NCBI RefSeq assembly: GCF_002368395.1
Contig: NZ_AP018254.1
Span: 5,394,001 to 5,458,000, forward strand
DNA: 64,000 nucleotides
Reading direction: 5' to 3'
Source of the DNA: Calothrix sp. NIES-3974
GTDB taxonomy: Bacteria; Cyanobacteriota; Cyanobacteriia; Cyanobacteriales; Nostocaceae
Part shown: piece after piece, positions 36,411 through 46,095 of the stretch
Numbering within the stretch: the first letter of the stretch is position 1
Layout of the letters: every line of letters starts with the position of its first letter
Notes under the pieces: generated by a model
What the model saw: the letters and a program-made list of their open reading frames with translations, nothing else
Database searches by the model: none
Told to the model about the DNA's origin: nothing
Position numbers and translations under genes: made by a program

Positions 36411-37430
36411 CTAAACCTGCAAGTAAGGTGCGAAAGCGAAATTTTGATGACTATTATCAAGCAAAAAGCGATCGCATAGATTGAGTAATTCCACCTCGGT
36501 CTGTGTCTTTCGCATCAATCGCAGAAACTGACCTTCAGCATCAACCAATAGGGCAATATAATTCAGAAACATCTTCAGATAACCAACACGCGCTCTATCT
36601 GGAACTGTTGCTGAATTAGGAGTCTGCAATAAACGATCAATATAGTTGCGTACCTCAACCAAAGGAACAGGGGTAATTTCTTCTCCTCGCAAAGCTTGGC
36701 GAATTTGACGAAAAATCCAAGGATTGGCAATTGCCCAGCGACCAATCATCACCCCTGCTGCTCCCGTTTGGGATAACACTTCCAATGCATTGGCAGCAGA
36801 ATTAATATTACCATTGGCAAGCACGGGACAGTCAACCCGCTTCACTGCTTCGGCAATTAAATCGTACCTTACCTCCCCCCGATACATATCTTTGACTGTA
36901 CGACCGTGCAAAGACAGTAAATCAATATTGTGACGAGCGATCGCATCTAAAATTTCCCCAAAAAAATCCGTATTCTCAAAACCTATACGCATCTTAACAG
37001 TGAAGGGGCGATCATTAACCGTGGAACGCAATTCTGCCAAAATTCGATTTACCTTTTCCGGTTCCCGCAGTAATCCCCCTCCAACATTTTTACGGTAGAC
37101 CCTGGGTGCTGGACAACCCATATTCAGGTCAATTCCAGCGACATTATAACGGCAAAGTTCCCGTGCTGTTCTCACCAAATCGGGAATACTTTCACCTATC
37201 ATTTGCGCAAACACGGGACGACCTGTGTCGTTTTCGGTAATTGATGCCAAAATTTTCGGACTCAGACGCGATGTTTCGTATACGCGAAAATACTCGGTAA
37301 AAAAGTAATCAGGACTACCATAATCGGCAATAATTTTCATAAACCAAAGATTTGTCACGTCCTGCATGGGAGCAAGAGCAGTCAGGGGTAAATCTGGGTG
37401 GAGAGGTTGGGGGAGGGATAGTTGGGACAT
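36411..37430 (-). CDS. tRNA-dihydrouridine synthase family protein
   Basis: 339 residues. FMN barrel of the Dus family: LTALAPMQDVTNLWF at the start, GIDLNMGCPAPRVYRKNVGGGLL, KMRIGFEN, LLSLHGRTVKDMYRG and the phosphate-binding GVMIGRWAIANPWIF. Dus enzymes reduce specific uridines in tRNA. The branch (DusA, B or C) cannot be fixed by eye; DusC-like length. It converges on the flavoprotein gene with a 7-bp gap. Confidence 0.88.
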   Translation of the reverse strand: MSQLSLPQPLHPDLPLTALAPMQDVTNLWFMKIIADYGSPDYFFTEYFRVYETSRLSPKILASITENDTGRPVFAQMIGESIPDLVRTARELCRYNVAGIDLNMGCPAPRVYRKNVGGGLLREPEKVNRILAELRSTVNDRPFTVKMRIGFENTDFFGEILDAIARHNIDLLSLHGRTVKDMYRGEVRYDLIAEAVKRVDCPVLANGNINSAANALEVLSQTGAAGVMIGRWAIANPWIFRQIRQALRGEEITPVPLVEVRNYIDRLLQTPNSATVPDRARVGYLKMFLNYIALLVDAEGQFLRLMRKTQTEVELLNLCDRFLLDNSHQNFAFAPYLQV

Positions 37431-37800
37431 TGGGATTTTAGATTTTGGATTATCCTAGGTTGATATCGTTTACGCTAATGGTTGCTACATATCAGGAGCT
37501 ATAACCGTTGATTATTCTAGTTTCATTTATTTCAAAGTAAAAGAGAATTGATATTACATACAGGTTTGTCATCCAAAACCTGGATTTCTCACGAGTAAGT
37601 TGTAAGCCTTGAGTGACGGACTAATTTCCCCTATACTCACTACTCCCTACTCCCTATAAGTTTTAGGGTTTTGTGAGAAATGCGGAAAAAGACCTTTAGG
37701 TACTCTGGGAAAGTTAAAAATAGATTGAGCGGATAAAACGTCTTTTATTATACAATTGATTTGTGTTAAATCTGTAGTCAAAACATCAGTCAAATGATGA

Positions 37801-37815
37801 TTATTGTTATTATCA
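37801..37815 (+). promoter_or_regulatory. Fur/Zur-like box
   Basis: TTATTGTTATTATCA has a perfect right half-site (ATTATCA) of the recalled Zur consensus; an overlapping TGATGATTATTGTTA at 37795 also fits loosely. It is 74 bp before the ATG at 37889. Confidence 0.4.
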
Positions 37816-37888
37816 TTATATAGTCATCACTAAAAATTTTCTGGAAGTAAGTAGCAGCAAATTGACTATAATTAATCAAATTAATCCG

Positions 37889-38407
37889 ATGCATAAACCG
37901 AATCAAACTATTGCTTTATTTGGACTAGGAATAATTGGTACGGTATCGATGATGATTCCAGTTCAAGCCCAAAATGCAAATCAAATAAATAAAATTGAAG
38001 CTAAGACTGAAAATCGGCAATGTCATAAATCTAGTACAGAAGAAATTGAATCACTTTTTCAGCGATGGAATCAATCACTACAGACGGGAAAGCCAGAAAA
38101 AGTTGCTGCTAATTATGCCAATAATGCGGTTTTGTTAGCAACAGTATCAAACCATGTTTTGAACAGTCCAAGGGAAATACGAGAATACTTCGAGACATTT
38201 TTAAAAATGAAACCCTATGGAAAGATTAACGAACAGAATATACGTATATATTGTGATTTAGCAATTAATTCTGGTATATATACTTTTAATTTAACTAATC
38301 ATAACCAGGTCAACCAAGTGAAAGCACGTTATACATTTGTCTACCGAAAAATCGGCGATAATTGGCTAATTGTAGAACATCATTCTTCCGCAATTCCAGA
38401 AAAATAG
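37889..38407 (+). CDS. exported NTF2-like (CaMKII association-domain/DUF4440 type) protein
   Basis: 172 residues from ATG 37889; a TTG at 37862 would add nine. Residues 5-28 are hydrophobic and end in VQAQNA, a signal peptide. The mature part has the cystatin-like cone fold pattern: EEIESLFQRWNQSLQTGKPEKVAANYANNAVLL at its start, NSPREIREYFETFL, and a C-terminal VKARYTFVYRKIGDNWLIVEHHSS. The family uses this fold to bind ligands or associate; no catalytic site can be assigned. A Fur/Zur-like box upstream suggests metal control (inference). Confidence 0.75.
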   Translation: MHKPNQTIALFGLGIIGTVSMMIPVQAQNANQINKIEAKTENRQCHKSSTEEIESLFQRWNQSLQTGKPEKVAANYANNAVLLATVSNHVLNSPREIREYFETFLKMKPYGKINEQNIRIYCDLAINSGIYTFNLTNHNQVNQVKARYTFVYRKIGDNWLIVEHHSSAIPEK

Positions 38408-39326
38408 TCGGTGATGTTTTCGTACATAGATGAATAACCAAAAAATGATATTTTTCGGGTCAGAAGCTACGGAAGATGCTCCTGACCCTTATTTTTGCGA
38501 AACAAATGTAGTATTTTATACTCATGTCATTACCTCTCCTAGTGGGACTTAGACAAAAAGTCGCCAGAAAAACTACTCAAATGTATATATAGCAAGACTT
38601 TGACATCGTTTGGAATCGCTTCTTGCTATATCTGGGTTTCAAGCATTTTGGAACCTGTAATGTATTTTCCTTCCCCTGTATGGGTTTGAGGCTTATTTAT
38701 ACCTCAAAAATGTTTGAGTCCCGGTAGGTTAATTAATTTCCGAGTAGAAGGGAGTCGATTTAAAGTGCAATACTTTACAATAGTCGCTACGCAATCATGG
38801 GTATTGCAAATCAAACAAAATTTTTCATTTGCTTGCGGAATTTTCAATTTTGCCGTTGTATTATGCGTTGATGCTATATTTCCTCTAGCTTGAGTCTAGA
38901 GGAAAACTGTTCAGTGAATTTTGATTCTGGTTGCTGACAACACTTATTCATGGGTCGTCTATTAATAGCTAGAAATGTTGCCAACTATCACAAGTATATA
39001 GGATTAGTACTTGATTTCTTTGGGTGTAGCTTGTACTTATGCGGAAAAAACCAAGTACACCTTCGCTAAGAGTTTCCTCCAATCCTGTTCCCTAGCTACC
39101 TAAGTTATTTCAAGATTCCAATCAGATTCCGATAACTCTGATGAGGTCGTTGCATAAGTCCACTTATTTCTCAAAGTGGAAAATAGCGACTTGACTGTTC
39201 CTATTTTCATGCTCAGATAGTTAGCAATCTCATGGAAATTATTGTTGCTAAAAATGTAACCAGATTCCCTGAGATAATGGCATCGAATATAAAGTAAATA
39301 GAAACTATTTTAATGGTCTAATAAAT
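38408..39326. other. non-coding region with a strong hairpin
   Basis: No gene in about 920 bp on either strand. A perfect 10-bp stem-loop, TTTCCTCTAG-CTTGAGT-CTAGAGGAAA, lies at 38879-38905; it has no T-run. The promoter of the next gene lies at the right end. Confidence 0.45.
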
Positions 39327-40637
39327 ATGTTCAAATCTTCATCTGCTGTATTCTTAAGCTTGATTTCTATACAGTCACTTATCTCATTATCTATGACTAT
39401 TTTACCTGCCAATGGACAACTAGCTACAGCGAATTATTCGTCCAAAAACTCTTACTCTGCACCTGCGATCGCAAATAATTTATCTTCTACCTCGGTGAAA
39501 ACAAAATCGGGAAAACCTGCGGATGCCGATAAAAAACTTCCCGAAAAAATCATGAACCAGATTCATCGCAGAGCTATTGCTGATTACGCAGGTCAGGTGG
39601 AGAAAATTGTCGAAGCGAAGCGAGTTTCCTACCCATTTCATTGTGATGAATTAGGAGCTAATCGAAATCAACCAATAACCTGTAATCTTCGAGCAAATAG
39701 AGATACTTGGAAGGTTACAGTTGACACCTATTTTGAGCGTCTTGTTTATTATGTGCGTGATACAGGAACAATTAAGTTAGGGAGTAGGGAATATCTTGGT
39801 AAAGCCAATAAACTGCCTGGAAATGTAGAAAAAATTCTTTTAGCAGATGCCCAAAAAAACTGGGATTTACTGCCAAATCGCGGTCAAATTGTTAGTGTAA
39901 GGGCAAGTTTAGAGCCATCAGCAGAAGATTTTACAGCCTTACCTATAAAACCGCACTTTTCAGATGCAAACCCATCCAATCGATTTTGGGAAGTAATTAT
40001 TGCTGATGGAAATAGTCGTTGGATTTATTTTGTCAATCAAAAAAATCCTCGTCAATTCAAAATCTGGTCACAAGTCAACTATGACTTGAAATCGAAAATT
40101 ACACCGGAACAAACACTAGCATTAATCAGTAGGGTGACTAATAACTTTCAGGTTAAACCTGGAGAAGTTTTGCTCACCAAAGTCGAAAATATTCAAGTGG
40201 ACGGATGTTTTGGTTTAGCTGCTCCTTGGGAAGCTTGCACAATGGCTTCCCTCCCCGCTCTTCGCGTCACCATCAAAACTAAAAATCAGCAAACCGCAGT
40301 TTATCGAATTAGAAAAGGAAGAGATGCAAGTGTAGGAAATTATGAAATTGCATTAGAAGGTATTAAAAATATGCCTCCTCGCACTGATGATTTACCTAAT
40401 GATTTGGCTGAAAAAATCATCAGAAATGCTAGTAAGCGGTTACGAACACCAACTCAAAATTTGCGGATTCCTTCAGATAAAATTCAAATTTCTTCAGGCT
40501 GTAGTTCAGCAAATGTTAATTACTATGGCAAAGAATGTTGGATGAAAGTATTTGTGACTAATGGTCAAAATTATTTAGCTTATACTTTCAATGATAAACT
40601 TGGTATTGTCAAAGTGGAAGTAGTATCCGCACCATAA
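39327..40637 (+). CDS. secreted protein with three related repeats, unknown function
   Basis: 436 residues. A signal peptide (FLSLISIQSLISLSM..., ending about residue 31 at ANGQ) is followed by a Ser/Asn linker. Three segments look related: about 69-190 (LPEKIMNQIHRRA ... FHCDELG ... ITCNLRANRDTWKVTVDT), 255-345 (TPEQTLALISRV ... VDGCFGL ... EACTMASLPALRVTIKT) and 353-436 (LPNDLAEKIIRNA ... ISSGCSSA ... KECWMKVFVTNG). Each has an N-terminal helix, a Cys pair and a following strand, then a tyrosine-containing strand (VYYV, AVYRI, LAYTF). Disulfides in the periplasm are likely. I do not recognise a named domain. Confidence 0.7.
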   Translation: MFKSSSAVFLSLISIQSLISLSMTILPANGQLATANYSSKNSYSAPAIANNLSSTSVKTKSGKPADADKKLPEKIMNQIHRRAIADYAGQVEKIVEAKRVSYPFHCDELGANRNQPITCNLRANRDTWKVTVDTYFERLVYYVRDTGTIKLGSREYLGKANKLPGNVEKILLADAQKNWDLLPNRGQIVSVRASLEPSAEDFTALPIKPHFSDANPSNRFWEVIIADGNSRWIYFVNQKNPRQFKIWSQVNYDLKSKITPEQTLALISRVTNNFQVKPGEVLLTKVENIQVDGCFGLAAPWEACTMASLPALRVTIKTKNQQTAVYRIRKGRDASVGNYEIALEGIKNMPPRTDDLPNDLAEKIIRNASKRLRTPTQNLRIPSDKIQISSGCSSANVNYYGKECWMKVFVTNGQNYLAYTFNDKLGIVKVEVVSAP

Positions 40638-40802
40638 ATAATCGAGTCAATATATTTAGTAACTAGCGATCGCAGTCATCAGTTTCTATTCTTCGTCGTA
40701 CCTTGGGAGACAGATGCTATGGTTACGCGATCGCAAAATTTTCTGATGATTACACCAATTTGAAAAAGGAATGGGACGGATGAATTTTGTTTGTAGAGTT
40801 TT

Positions 40803-40828
40803 TAGAGACGTAATATATTACGTCTCTA
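40803..40828. repeat. GAGACGTAA palindrome
   Basis: TAGAGACGTAATA-TATTACGTCTCTA is a perfect 26-bp palindrome, a member of the GAGACGTA family (4035, 51821, 58237). Confidence 0.8.
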
Positions 40829-40907
40829 ATGAATAAATTGGTATTATCCGTAAAATCATTGATAAGAATTGTATAATTAGAATAGAAGCCTGGGTTTTAA
40901 TTAAGAA

Positions 40908-41360
40908 ATGGAAAAAATTATGTTAAAAAATCAATTAGTATTTGCAGCTATTGCCGGCGTTGTTACTTCTGCTGCTGTGATAGGATGGACAAATCATCAA
41001 ACCCCAGCACAATCATCAAGTCGTACTCCCTATCGAGCAATTAATGTCCAACAATTTGTATCCCAAAACCGTATCTCTGGTTTAAACCCTAATCAAACCG
41101 CAGTCAAACTGTTTGCAGACAAAGAAGAAGCAGAAGGGAGACAGTCAGAAAGCATAGATATTAAATATTCCCGCAACAACACAGCTGTAATTATGTTAAC
41201 CAAAGAAGGTTTAGCAGATGATTCTGTCAGAGCTTTGCGTCAACGCATCGAAATGCAACGTAATCAAAACGGTCGCTGGTCAGTGATATGGGTGGGAGAA
41301 CAAAATAAATGTCAACGGGGACGGGGAAGTCAAACCTGGACAGCTAAACTTTGTTCTTAA
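40908..41360 (+). CDS. hypothetical exported protein
   Basis: 150 residues; a second ATG at 40920 is possible. Residues 7-35 form a signal peptide or anchor (LVFAAIAGVVTSAAVIGW, then QTPAQS). The mature domain has SGLNPNQTAVKLFAD near its start and a C-terminal RWSVIWVGEQNKCQRGRGSQTW...C with two Cys likely to form a disulfide. I regard it as a conserved cyanobacterial periplasmic protein; function unknown. Confidence 0.7.
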   Translation: MEKIMLKNQLVFAAIAGVVTSAAVIGWTNHQTPAQSSSRTPYRAINVQQFVSQNRISGLNPNQTAVKLFADKEEAEGRQSESIDIKYSRNNTAVIMLTKEGLADDSVRALRQRIEMQRNQNGRWSVIWVGEQNKCQRGRGSQTWTAKLCS

Positions 41361-41569
41361 AGGTTGTTTGAAAAGTCGTTTTGAATAATCAACCTATTAT
41401 TTTTGGGAGTCGGGAGTGGTTAGAGGTTTTTCCCTACTCCCTGCTTATTTTTAAATCAAAAATCTGAGATTTTAAACTCTGTCTTTTGGTAAAATTCTCA
41501 CAATTTAATCCCTGAAAATTCAGCAAATCATTAGGTCAACTTCCTAACGATTTGATAATTACTGATATT

Positions 41570-42103
41570 ATGAGTAATCAACTTGTAACAATTGCCACTT
41601 TTCCTAATTCCCTTGAAGCATCGTTGGCAAAGCAAACTTTAGAAGCAGAGAATATACCGGCTTTTGTAATGGACGATGAGACAGTGACAACCGCTTGGCA
41701 TTTAAGTATTGCTGTAGGTTGGATTAAATTAAAGGTTCCCCAATCCCATCTAGAAGAAGCTATTGATATTTTAACTGCTTATAATTTTGAAGTTAATCCG
41801 GTAGTTCATCAAACAGGAGCAGATATTAATCCAGCAGAAATCGAATCAGAAAATGAAATTATCCCGAAGGGCGATCGCATTCTCAATCAAGCCTTTAAAG
41901 TCGCAGTTATTGGATTGTTTGGCTTCCCCTTTTTTCTCCTGCAATTATACTCATTATCTTTGTTAGTCTATCTCCTATTTACAGGATTACCAATTAGTGC
42001 CAAAAATAAATGGAAATTAGGATTGACTTTAATTTTGAATATTCTAGCGATTTATTTCCTGTGGGTATTGATTTCTGCCCTAATTCCTGGTATTTCTCGG
42101 TAA
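41570..42103 (+). CDS. DUF2007-domain membrane protein
   Basis: ATG 41570 is chosen over a TTG at 41552. 177 residues. The first 70 residues (QLVTIATFPNSLEASLAKQTLEAENIPAFVMDD ... IKLKVPQSHLEEAIDIL) match the DUF2007 'putative signal transducing protein' module. After an acidic linker come two or three hydrophobic segments (about 118-175). A membrane-bound small-molecule or protein binding role is plausible but unproven. Confidence 0.75.
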   Translation: MSNQLVTIATFPNSLEASLAKQTLEAENIPAFVMDDETVTTAWHLSIAVGWIKLKVPQSHLEEAIDILTAYNFEVNPVVHQTGADINPAEIESENEIIPKGDRILNQAFKVAVIGLFGFPFFLLQLYSLSLLVYLLFTGLPISAKNKWKLGLTLILNILAIYFLWVLISALIPGISR

Positions 42104-42207
42104 TAAAATCAAGCTCCAATCAAAGTATTTAATTTTATTTACCCATAATCAATAACAGCAAACAGGGAACAGATTTGATTTTTTAGCACACCTGTTCGGA
42201 ATAGTTT

Positions 42208-42365
42208 AAGTAAGTCGGTGTAAAAAATCAAAGTATATCCGAAGCTTGTGAAACGTAGTGAAAGGACGCAATCTCCAGGCTGTTAATTTTGTTCACAATC
42301 CGTTACACAATGAGATTTATTGGTGCTGACTTACTCAGGCGATAAATATACCCACCGACTTACTT
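42208..42365. mobile_element. small inverted-repeat element (MITE-like)
   Basis: AAGTAAGTCGGTG at 42208-42220 and its exact reverse complement at 42353-42365 bound a 158-bp non-coding segment. An inner related end (GTGCTGACTTACTC near 42323-42336) suggests nesting or internal duplication. The inner right part matches 34442-34493 in reverse, and GCCGACTTACTT recurs at 33801. Confidence 0.65.
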
Positions 42366-42426
42366 CTATAAGTTAAGTAATGACTTCAAAATATTAAAAT
42401 ATTTAACATTTAAATATAAAATTTAA

Positions 42427-42666
42427 TTAATGAGTTTTACGGTCTGCATCTACCTCCCATATCCTTTCTAGCATTTCGATGCGACGACGATGACGGTTAC
42501 GCCTGTAGCTTTGATAACTTTTATAACTAATGATACTGGCTAGGAGAAAGACGGGAATTAAAGCTAATAAATACCCTAATGGATTAGAGGATTGGATATC
42601 GGGACGAGGTTGCGAATTCAAATCATGGGATGAATTCACCGATAAAGATTGGGTATACTTGCGCAT
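42427..42666 (-). CDS. small single-span membrane protein
   Basis: 79 residues. After a polar N-terminus (SLSVNSSHDLNSQPRPD) comes one hydrophobic helix (about 32-50, GYLLALIPVFLLASIISY) and then a strongly basic segment (YRRNRHRRRIEMLERIW), which by the positive-inside rule puts the C-terminus in the cytoplasm. No family recognised. Confidence 0.55.
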   Translation of the reverse strand: MRKYTQSLSVNSSHDLNSQPRPDIQSSNPLGYLLALIPVFLLASIISYKSYQSYRRNRHRRRIEMLERIWEVDADRKTH

Positions 42667-43243
42667 TCAAACCTCTAGCTTTTAACTTACTGACACGAAT
42701 ACATACTTCACTGGAACTGAAGGTTTTTCCAGAACACAATATAACAATTTTGTGGAGTCTACTGTTTCTTCCATTTTTCTTAATGTGTCAAATAGAAACT
42801 GATATTGGCTGACAAAAACAGAATTCTGGACAGACGACCCATCCCTAATATAGCTCAATGAAAGGAAAATGCCCGGTACATTTATTTTCCTATCTGTCGG
42901 TCAGTAAAGGTTGTCTGGAAAAACCCCACCCTACACAGATTTATCGGTAATTAATTTGTATAACACAACCTGATTTACGCACTTTCCTTGACAAAGTAAC
43001 TGTTTCCAGTAAGTCTAAAAGTTAAAAATATTTTTTTTGCTCGGAATGTAGTGCTTTTGAACGATAAGAAAACTACAGCGAACTTTTGGGAGCATATCTC
43101 TAAAGTTCTGTTTGATTTAAATAAATCTCCCACCAGCGACAGTTGCGAAAATGCGGGGAATCATAATGCAGCAAAAGCTCAACTTTCCGCCAAATCCAAA
43201 ATTCAAAATTGTTTAACTTGTAATTTTCAATCAGGTAAGGAAA
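42667..43243. other. intergenic region
   Basis: No convincing gene. A half copy of the GAGACGAC palindrome (CAGACGACCCATCCC) lies near 42831. An 84-codon frame overlapping the start of the SLH gene appears non-coding. Confidence 0.35.
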
Positions 43244-44281
43244 ATGACAAATCTACCTCCCTCCGACCCTCGCTCCTCTTCCCAGCGTCGCAGTTGGGAT
43301 TATGATGAACTAATTGGTATTTTGGTTGCCTTTGCAGCCATTGGTGGTATTCTCTTTTGGGTGCTGGGACGACGGTTTCCGGATTGGGATTGGACTCGTT
43401 TACCATCTACCTTTAACCGTCCAGTCCCTACCGCACCTGCTCCCGACAGCACTGGTGCAAATAATCTTCTTCCGACCCCGGTTGTTCCCACTCCCACTGT
43501 TACTGTTCCGACACCGACAACGGGAACAACAGCGCAACCAGAAGAGGACAAAGATACGGAGATTATTTCCTCCCAACCATCTTTATCAACTCCTGTGTTA
43601 CCGATAGTACCACCAGCAACACCTACAGACGGTAATTTCCTGGTGACCAGTCCAGTGGATAAAATGCCTACCATTCCAGCACCCAAGGAATTTACAGATG
43701 TTCCTGATAACTTCTGGGCAAGTAAGTTTATTGACACCCTATCCTCCCGAAATGTGATCAAAGGGTTTAATGACAACTCATTTCTTCCGAATAAACCCGT
43801 AACTCGTGCCGAATTTGCATCGATACTGCAACAAGCTTTTGATAAGGCTGGAACTGGAAAAGTGTTACAATTTTCTGATATTTCCGGTGATTTTTGGGCA
43901 AAGGGAGCAATTAATAAGTCTGTGGGGATGGGATTTTTAAGTGGTTATCCCGACAGTAACTTTAAACCGGAGCAACCAATTCCCAGGGTACAAGTAATTG
44001 TGGCTTTAGTAAGTGGTTTAGGAAACCTCAAAGCACCTGCTAATCCAGAACAGGTGATTTCCATATATAAGGATGCCAAAGATATTCCCAACTATGCCAA
44101 AGAAAAAGTCGCGATCGCAACCACGAATGGATTAGTTGTCAACCACCCAGACCCACAAGCCTTTGCACCCAATCGGGAAGCAACTAGAGCAGAAGTCACA
44201 GCCATGATTCACCAAACCCTAGTCAGAATGGGTCGATTACCAGCAATCGAATCCGAATATATTGTCAAACCTCGACGGTAA
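43244..44281 (+). CDS. SLH-domain protein with membrane anchor
   Basis: 345 residues. One membrane segment (about 25-44, LIGILVAFAAIGGILFWVLG) is followed by a Pro/Thr-rich linker (TPVVPTPTVTVPTPTTGTT) and three S-layer homology motifs: about 149-195 (FTDVPDNFWASKFID ... FLPNKPVTRAEFA), 209-255 (FSDISGDFWAKGAI ... FKPEQPIPRVQV) and 275-325 (YKDAKDIPNYAKEKV ... FAPNREATRAEVTAM). SLH modules bind cell-wall polymers; an anchored protein of this kind would tie the inner membrane to peptidoglycan or its secondary polymer (inference). Confidence 0.88.
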   Translation: MTNLPPSDPRSSSQRRSWDYDELIGILVAFAAIGGILFWVLGRRFPDWDWTRLPSTFNRPVPTAPAPDSTGANNLLPTPVVPTPTVTVPTPTTGTTAQPEEDKDTEIISSQPSLSTPVLPIVPPATPTDGNFLVTSPVDKMPTIPAPKEFTDVPDNFWASKFIDTLSSRNVIKGFNDNSFLPNKPVTRAEFASILQQAFDKAGTGKVLQFSDISGDFWAKGAINKSVGMGFLSGYPDSNFKPEQPIPRVQVIVALVSGLGNLKAPANPEQVISIYKDAKDIPNYAKEKVAIATTNGLVVNHPDPQAFAPNREATRAEVTAMIHQTLVRMGRLPAIESEYIVKPRR

Positions 44282-44410
44282 GGATTTTCTCCAAGATTCT
44301 GATTCATATTCCCTATTCCCTCCCTAGAAAATTAGGGAGTAGGGAGTAGGAAAAACCACTTTCAACAGTACATGGGGGCTATTCCCTATTTTCAAGCCAA
44401 AAAACAAAAA

Positions 44411-44451
44411 TGCGGTCAATTTCCAGTGATTAATCACTCAATTTGACCGCA
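44411..44451 (-). terminator. strong hairpin terminator of the CAAD/CurT gene
   Basis: TGCGGTCAA ... TTGACCGCA is a 9-bp stem enclosing a perfect inner palindrome AGTGATTAATCACT. On the minus strand it is followed by TTTTTGTTTT, a good rho-independent tail, about 75 nt after the CAAD gene stop. Confidence 0.8.
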
Positions 44452-44526
44452 CCCAACTGAATATATGCCGCACATCAGCACTTTTGTGTTAAATGGTCAT
44501 ATGCTGATAGAATTAATGATAGTGGC

Positions 44527-44964
44527 TTAATTTTTGCCTACAACCTGAGATTTTAAGCTTTGAATTTCGTTTGTTAATTCATGACGGGTGTTCGCTTTGA
44601 GCAAATAACGGTAGACAAACCAGGCTGAGTAACCAATACCAATTAGCTCAAACGTTGGCGCTACCAAAGGAATATCATTGAGTGCATCTAAAATTGCTAA
44701 GACAACTTTGAGTGTAACAATCGCCCCAATAATCAACCCGATAATCACTAAAGGCTGCTTATACTTGTTAAAAATGCTTCCTAAATATTCAGGAAGTCCA
44801 CTTAAAAAGTTAGAAACTTGATCGAGGTATTTCTGGATCTGTTCTTGAGACTGGGGAGCTTGAATCTTGGTGATGGTTCCAGCTTGATTGTTAATTTCAG
44901 GCATTGTTGCTGCCTCTGGGGACTTAGTTTCCATAGTTTCCGATTCTTGCATTTGCGCTTCCAT
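44527..44964 (-). CDS. CAAD-domain thylakoid protein, CurT-like
   Basis: 145 residues. An acidic, Gln/Glu-rich N-terminus precedes an amphipathic helix (YLDQVSNFLSGLPEYLGSIFNKYKQP) and two membrane helices (VIIGLIIGAIVTLKVVLAIL, then IGIGYSAWFVYRYLL), ending in a short helix (RHELTNEIQSLKSQV). This is the CAAD/CURT1 fold; in Synechocystis the homologue CurT bends thylakoid membranes. CAAD domains also occur fused to tRNA synthetases, but this one stands alone, so thylakoid curvature is the likelier role. Confidence 0.85.
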   Translation of the reverse strand: MEAQMQESETMETKSPEAATMPEINNQAGTITKIQAPQSQEQIQKYLDQVSNFLSGLPEYLGSIFNKYKQPLVIIGLIIGAIVTLKVVLAILDALNDIPLVAPTFELIGIGYSAWFVYRYLLKANTRHELTNEIQSLKSQVVGKN

Positions 44965-45654
44965 ATTGTTTGAAAGTGAGATTTTATTCTCATCCGGACG
45001 ATAATCACCAGGCTGATTCCTGGGAAACAGCCTACAAGCATTCCGTTCGGAGAGGTTGTTTAGGAATTAAAATTAATCCAACTTCAATTCCTAAAGATGC
45101 CCTTGGATGGATCTTCACTAATTAAACTATAAGTCTAACTGGGAAAAACATCCTTAGTCATTAAGCCACAGGATGAGATAGAATCAGTATCCTCGGTTCA
45201 ATTTTTTTGAACATCAGAATCCTGAATTGTTTTCTAGTCGCTCAGATGTGCATATAACTGTTGCACCGCAATTACAGCCCAACTATGCACATTCAGTTTA
45301 CCCTGCATTTATCCAGACAGAATGCCCAGATAGCAAAATTAATTTCATCAAATATTAACCCATTTGTTAATTTATATGACAAAATCCCCCATCTGTTAAA
45401 AAATATTGAAATTTTCAGGGGAGTCGTGATGGAAAGACAGAGGGTAAAAATAGCAGGTTTTAAACTCTCTGTCTCATCCTCTCCTTTCCATGCTTCCCCT
45501 TGTTCGCCCTTTCCCGCTCCGGATTCAAACCCTTTTTTGTGCTTAATTATTCGTACAAATGTTAATATTTTATTAAAAAAAGTAATGGATTTACGGATTC
45601 GCAAGTTAGAGTCGTTCGGTTAATATAACTAATGATGTGTGTACTTTGAGACTC

Positions 45655-46095
45655 ATGACTGCGGAAAAATCCCCTACAGAAAGTGTTTGGGAAAGGTTAG
45701 AAAAAGGAAGAAGGTTAAAAGCTTTGCGAGGTGGTTACGCTGGTTACGGTTCTCCGCCCTACGGATTAACATCTGTGAATGGAGAATTGGTCGATCATCC
45801 CCAGGAGCAAGCTGTGATTGAACTAATTCGTCGCCACCATAAATCAGGAAAGTCCCTACAGCAAATCGCCAATTGGCTGAATGAGCGTGGTTACACCACC
45901 AAACGAGGACAGAAGTGGCAGCGTATTTCTGTCAAGAGGGTTTTAGATCGCATGTACGGCAAAAATCCCAGCGCCTGTCAAACCCATAGGGATTTAGACC
46001 AAGAGCATCAACCCGTTCTATCTGGATTGAACACCATAGAGCCAATGGACAATCCTCCGGTAGATAAATTTGACCGAGGAATGGAAATTAAATAG
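45655..46095 (+). CDS. recombinase-domain protein lacking the serine catalytic domain
   Basis: 146 residues from ATG 45655; a GTG at 45637 is possible. The middle (GGYAGYGSPPYGL ... ELVDHPQEQAVIELIRRHHKSGKSLQQIANWLNERGYTTKRG, then WQRISVKRVLDR) matches the 'Recombinase' domain that follows the catalytic domain in large serine recombinases. The catalytic N-terminal domain is absent, and the C-terminal 30 residues are not conserved-looking. It may be a small DNA-binding protein derived from a recombinase. No attachment sites are visible. Confidence 0.65.
   Translation: MTAEKSPTESVWERLEKGRRLKALRGGYAGYGSPPYGLTSVNGELVDHPQEQAVIELIRRHHKSGKSLQQIANWLNERGYTTKRGQKWQRISVKRVLDRMYGKNPSACQTHRDLDQEHQPVLSGLNTIEPMDNPPVDKFDRGMEIK

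Noticed and set aside
43300-43776. 158-codon minus-strand frame
   Set aside because: Antisense to the Pro/Thr-rich linker of the SLH gene; Gly/Val bias is the complement of that linker.
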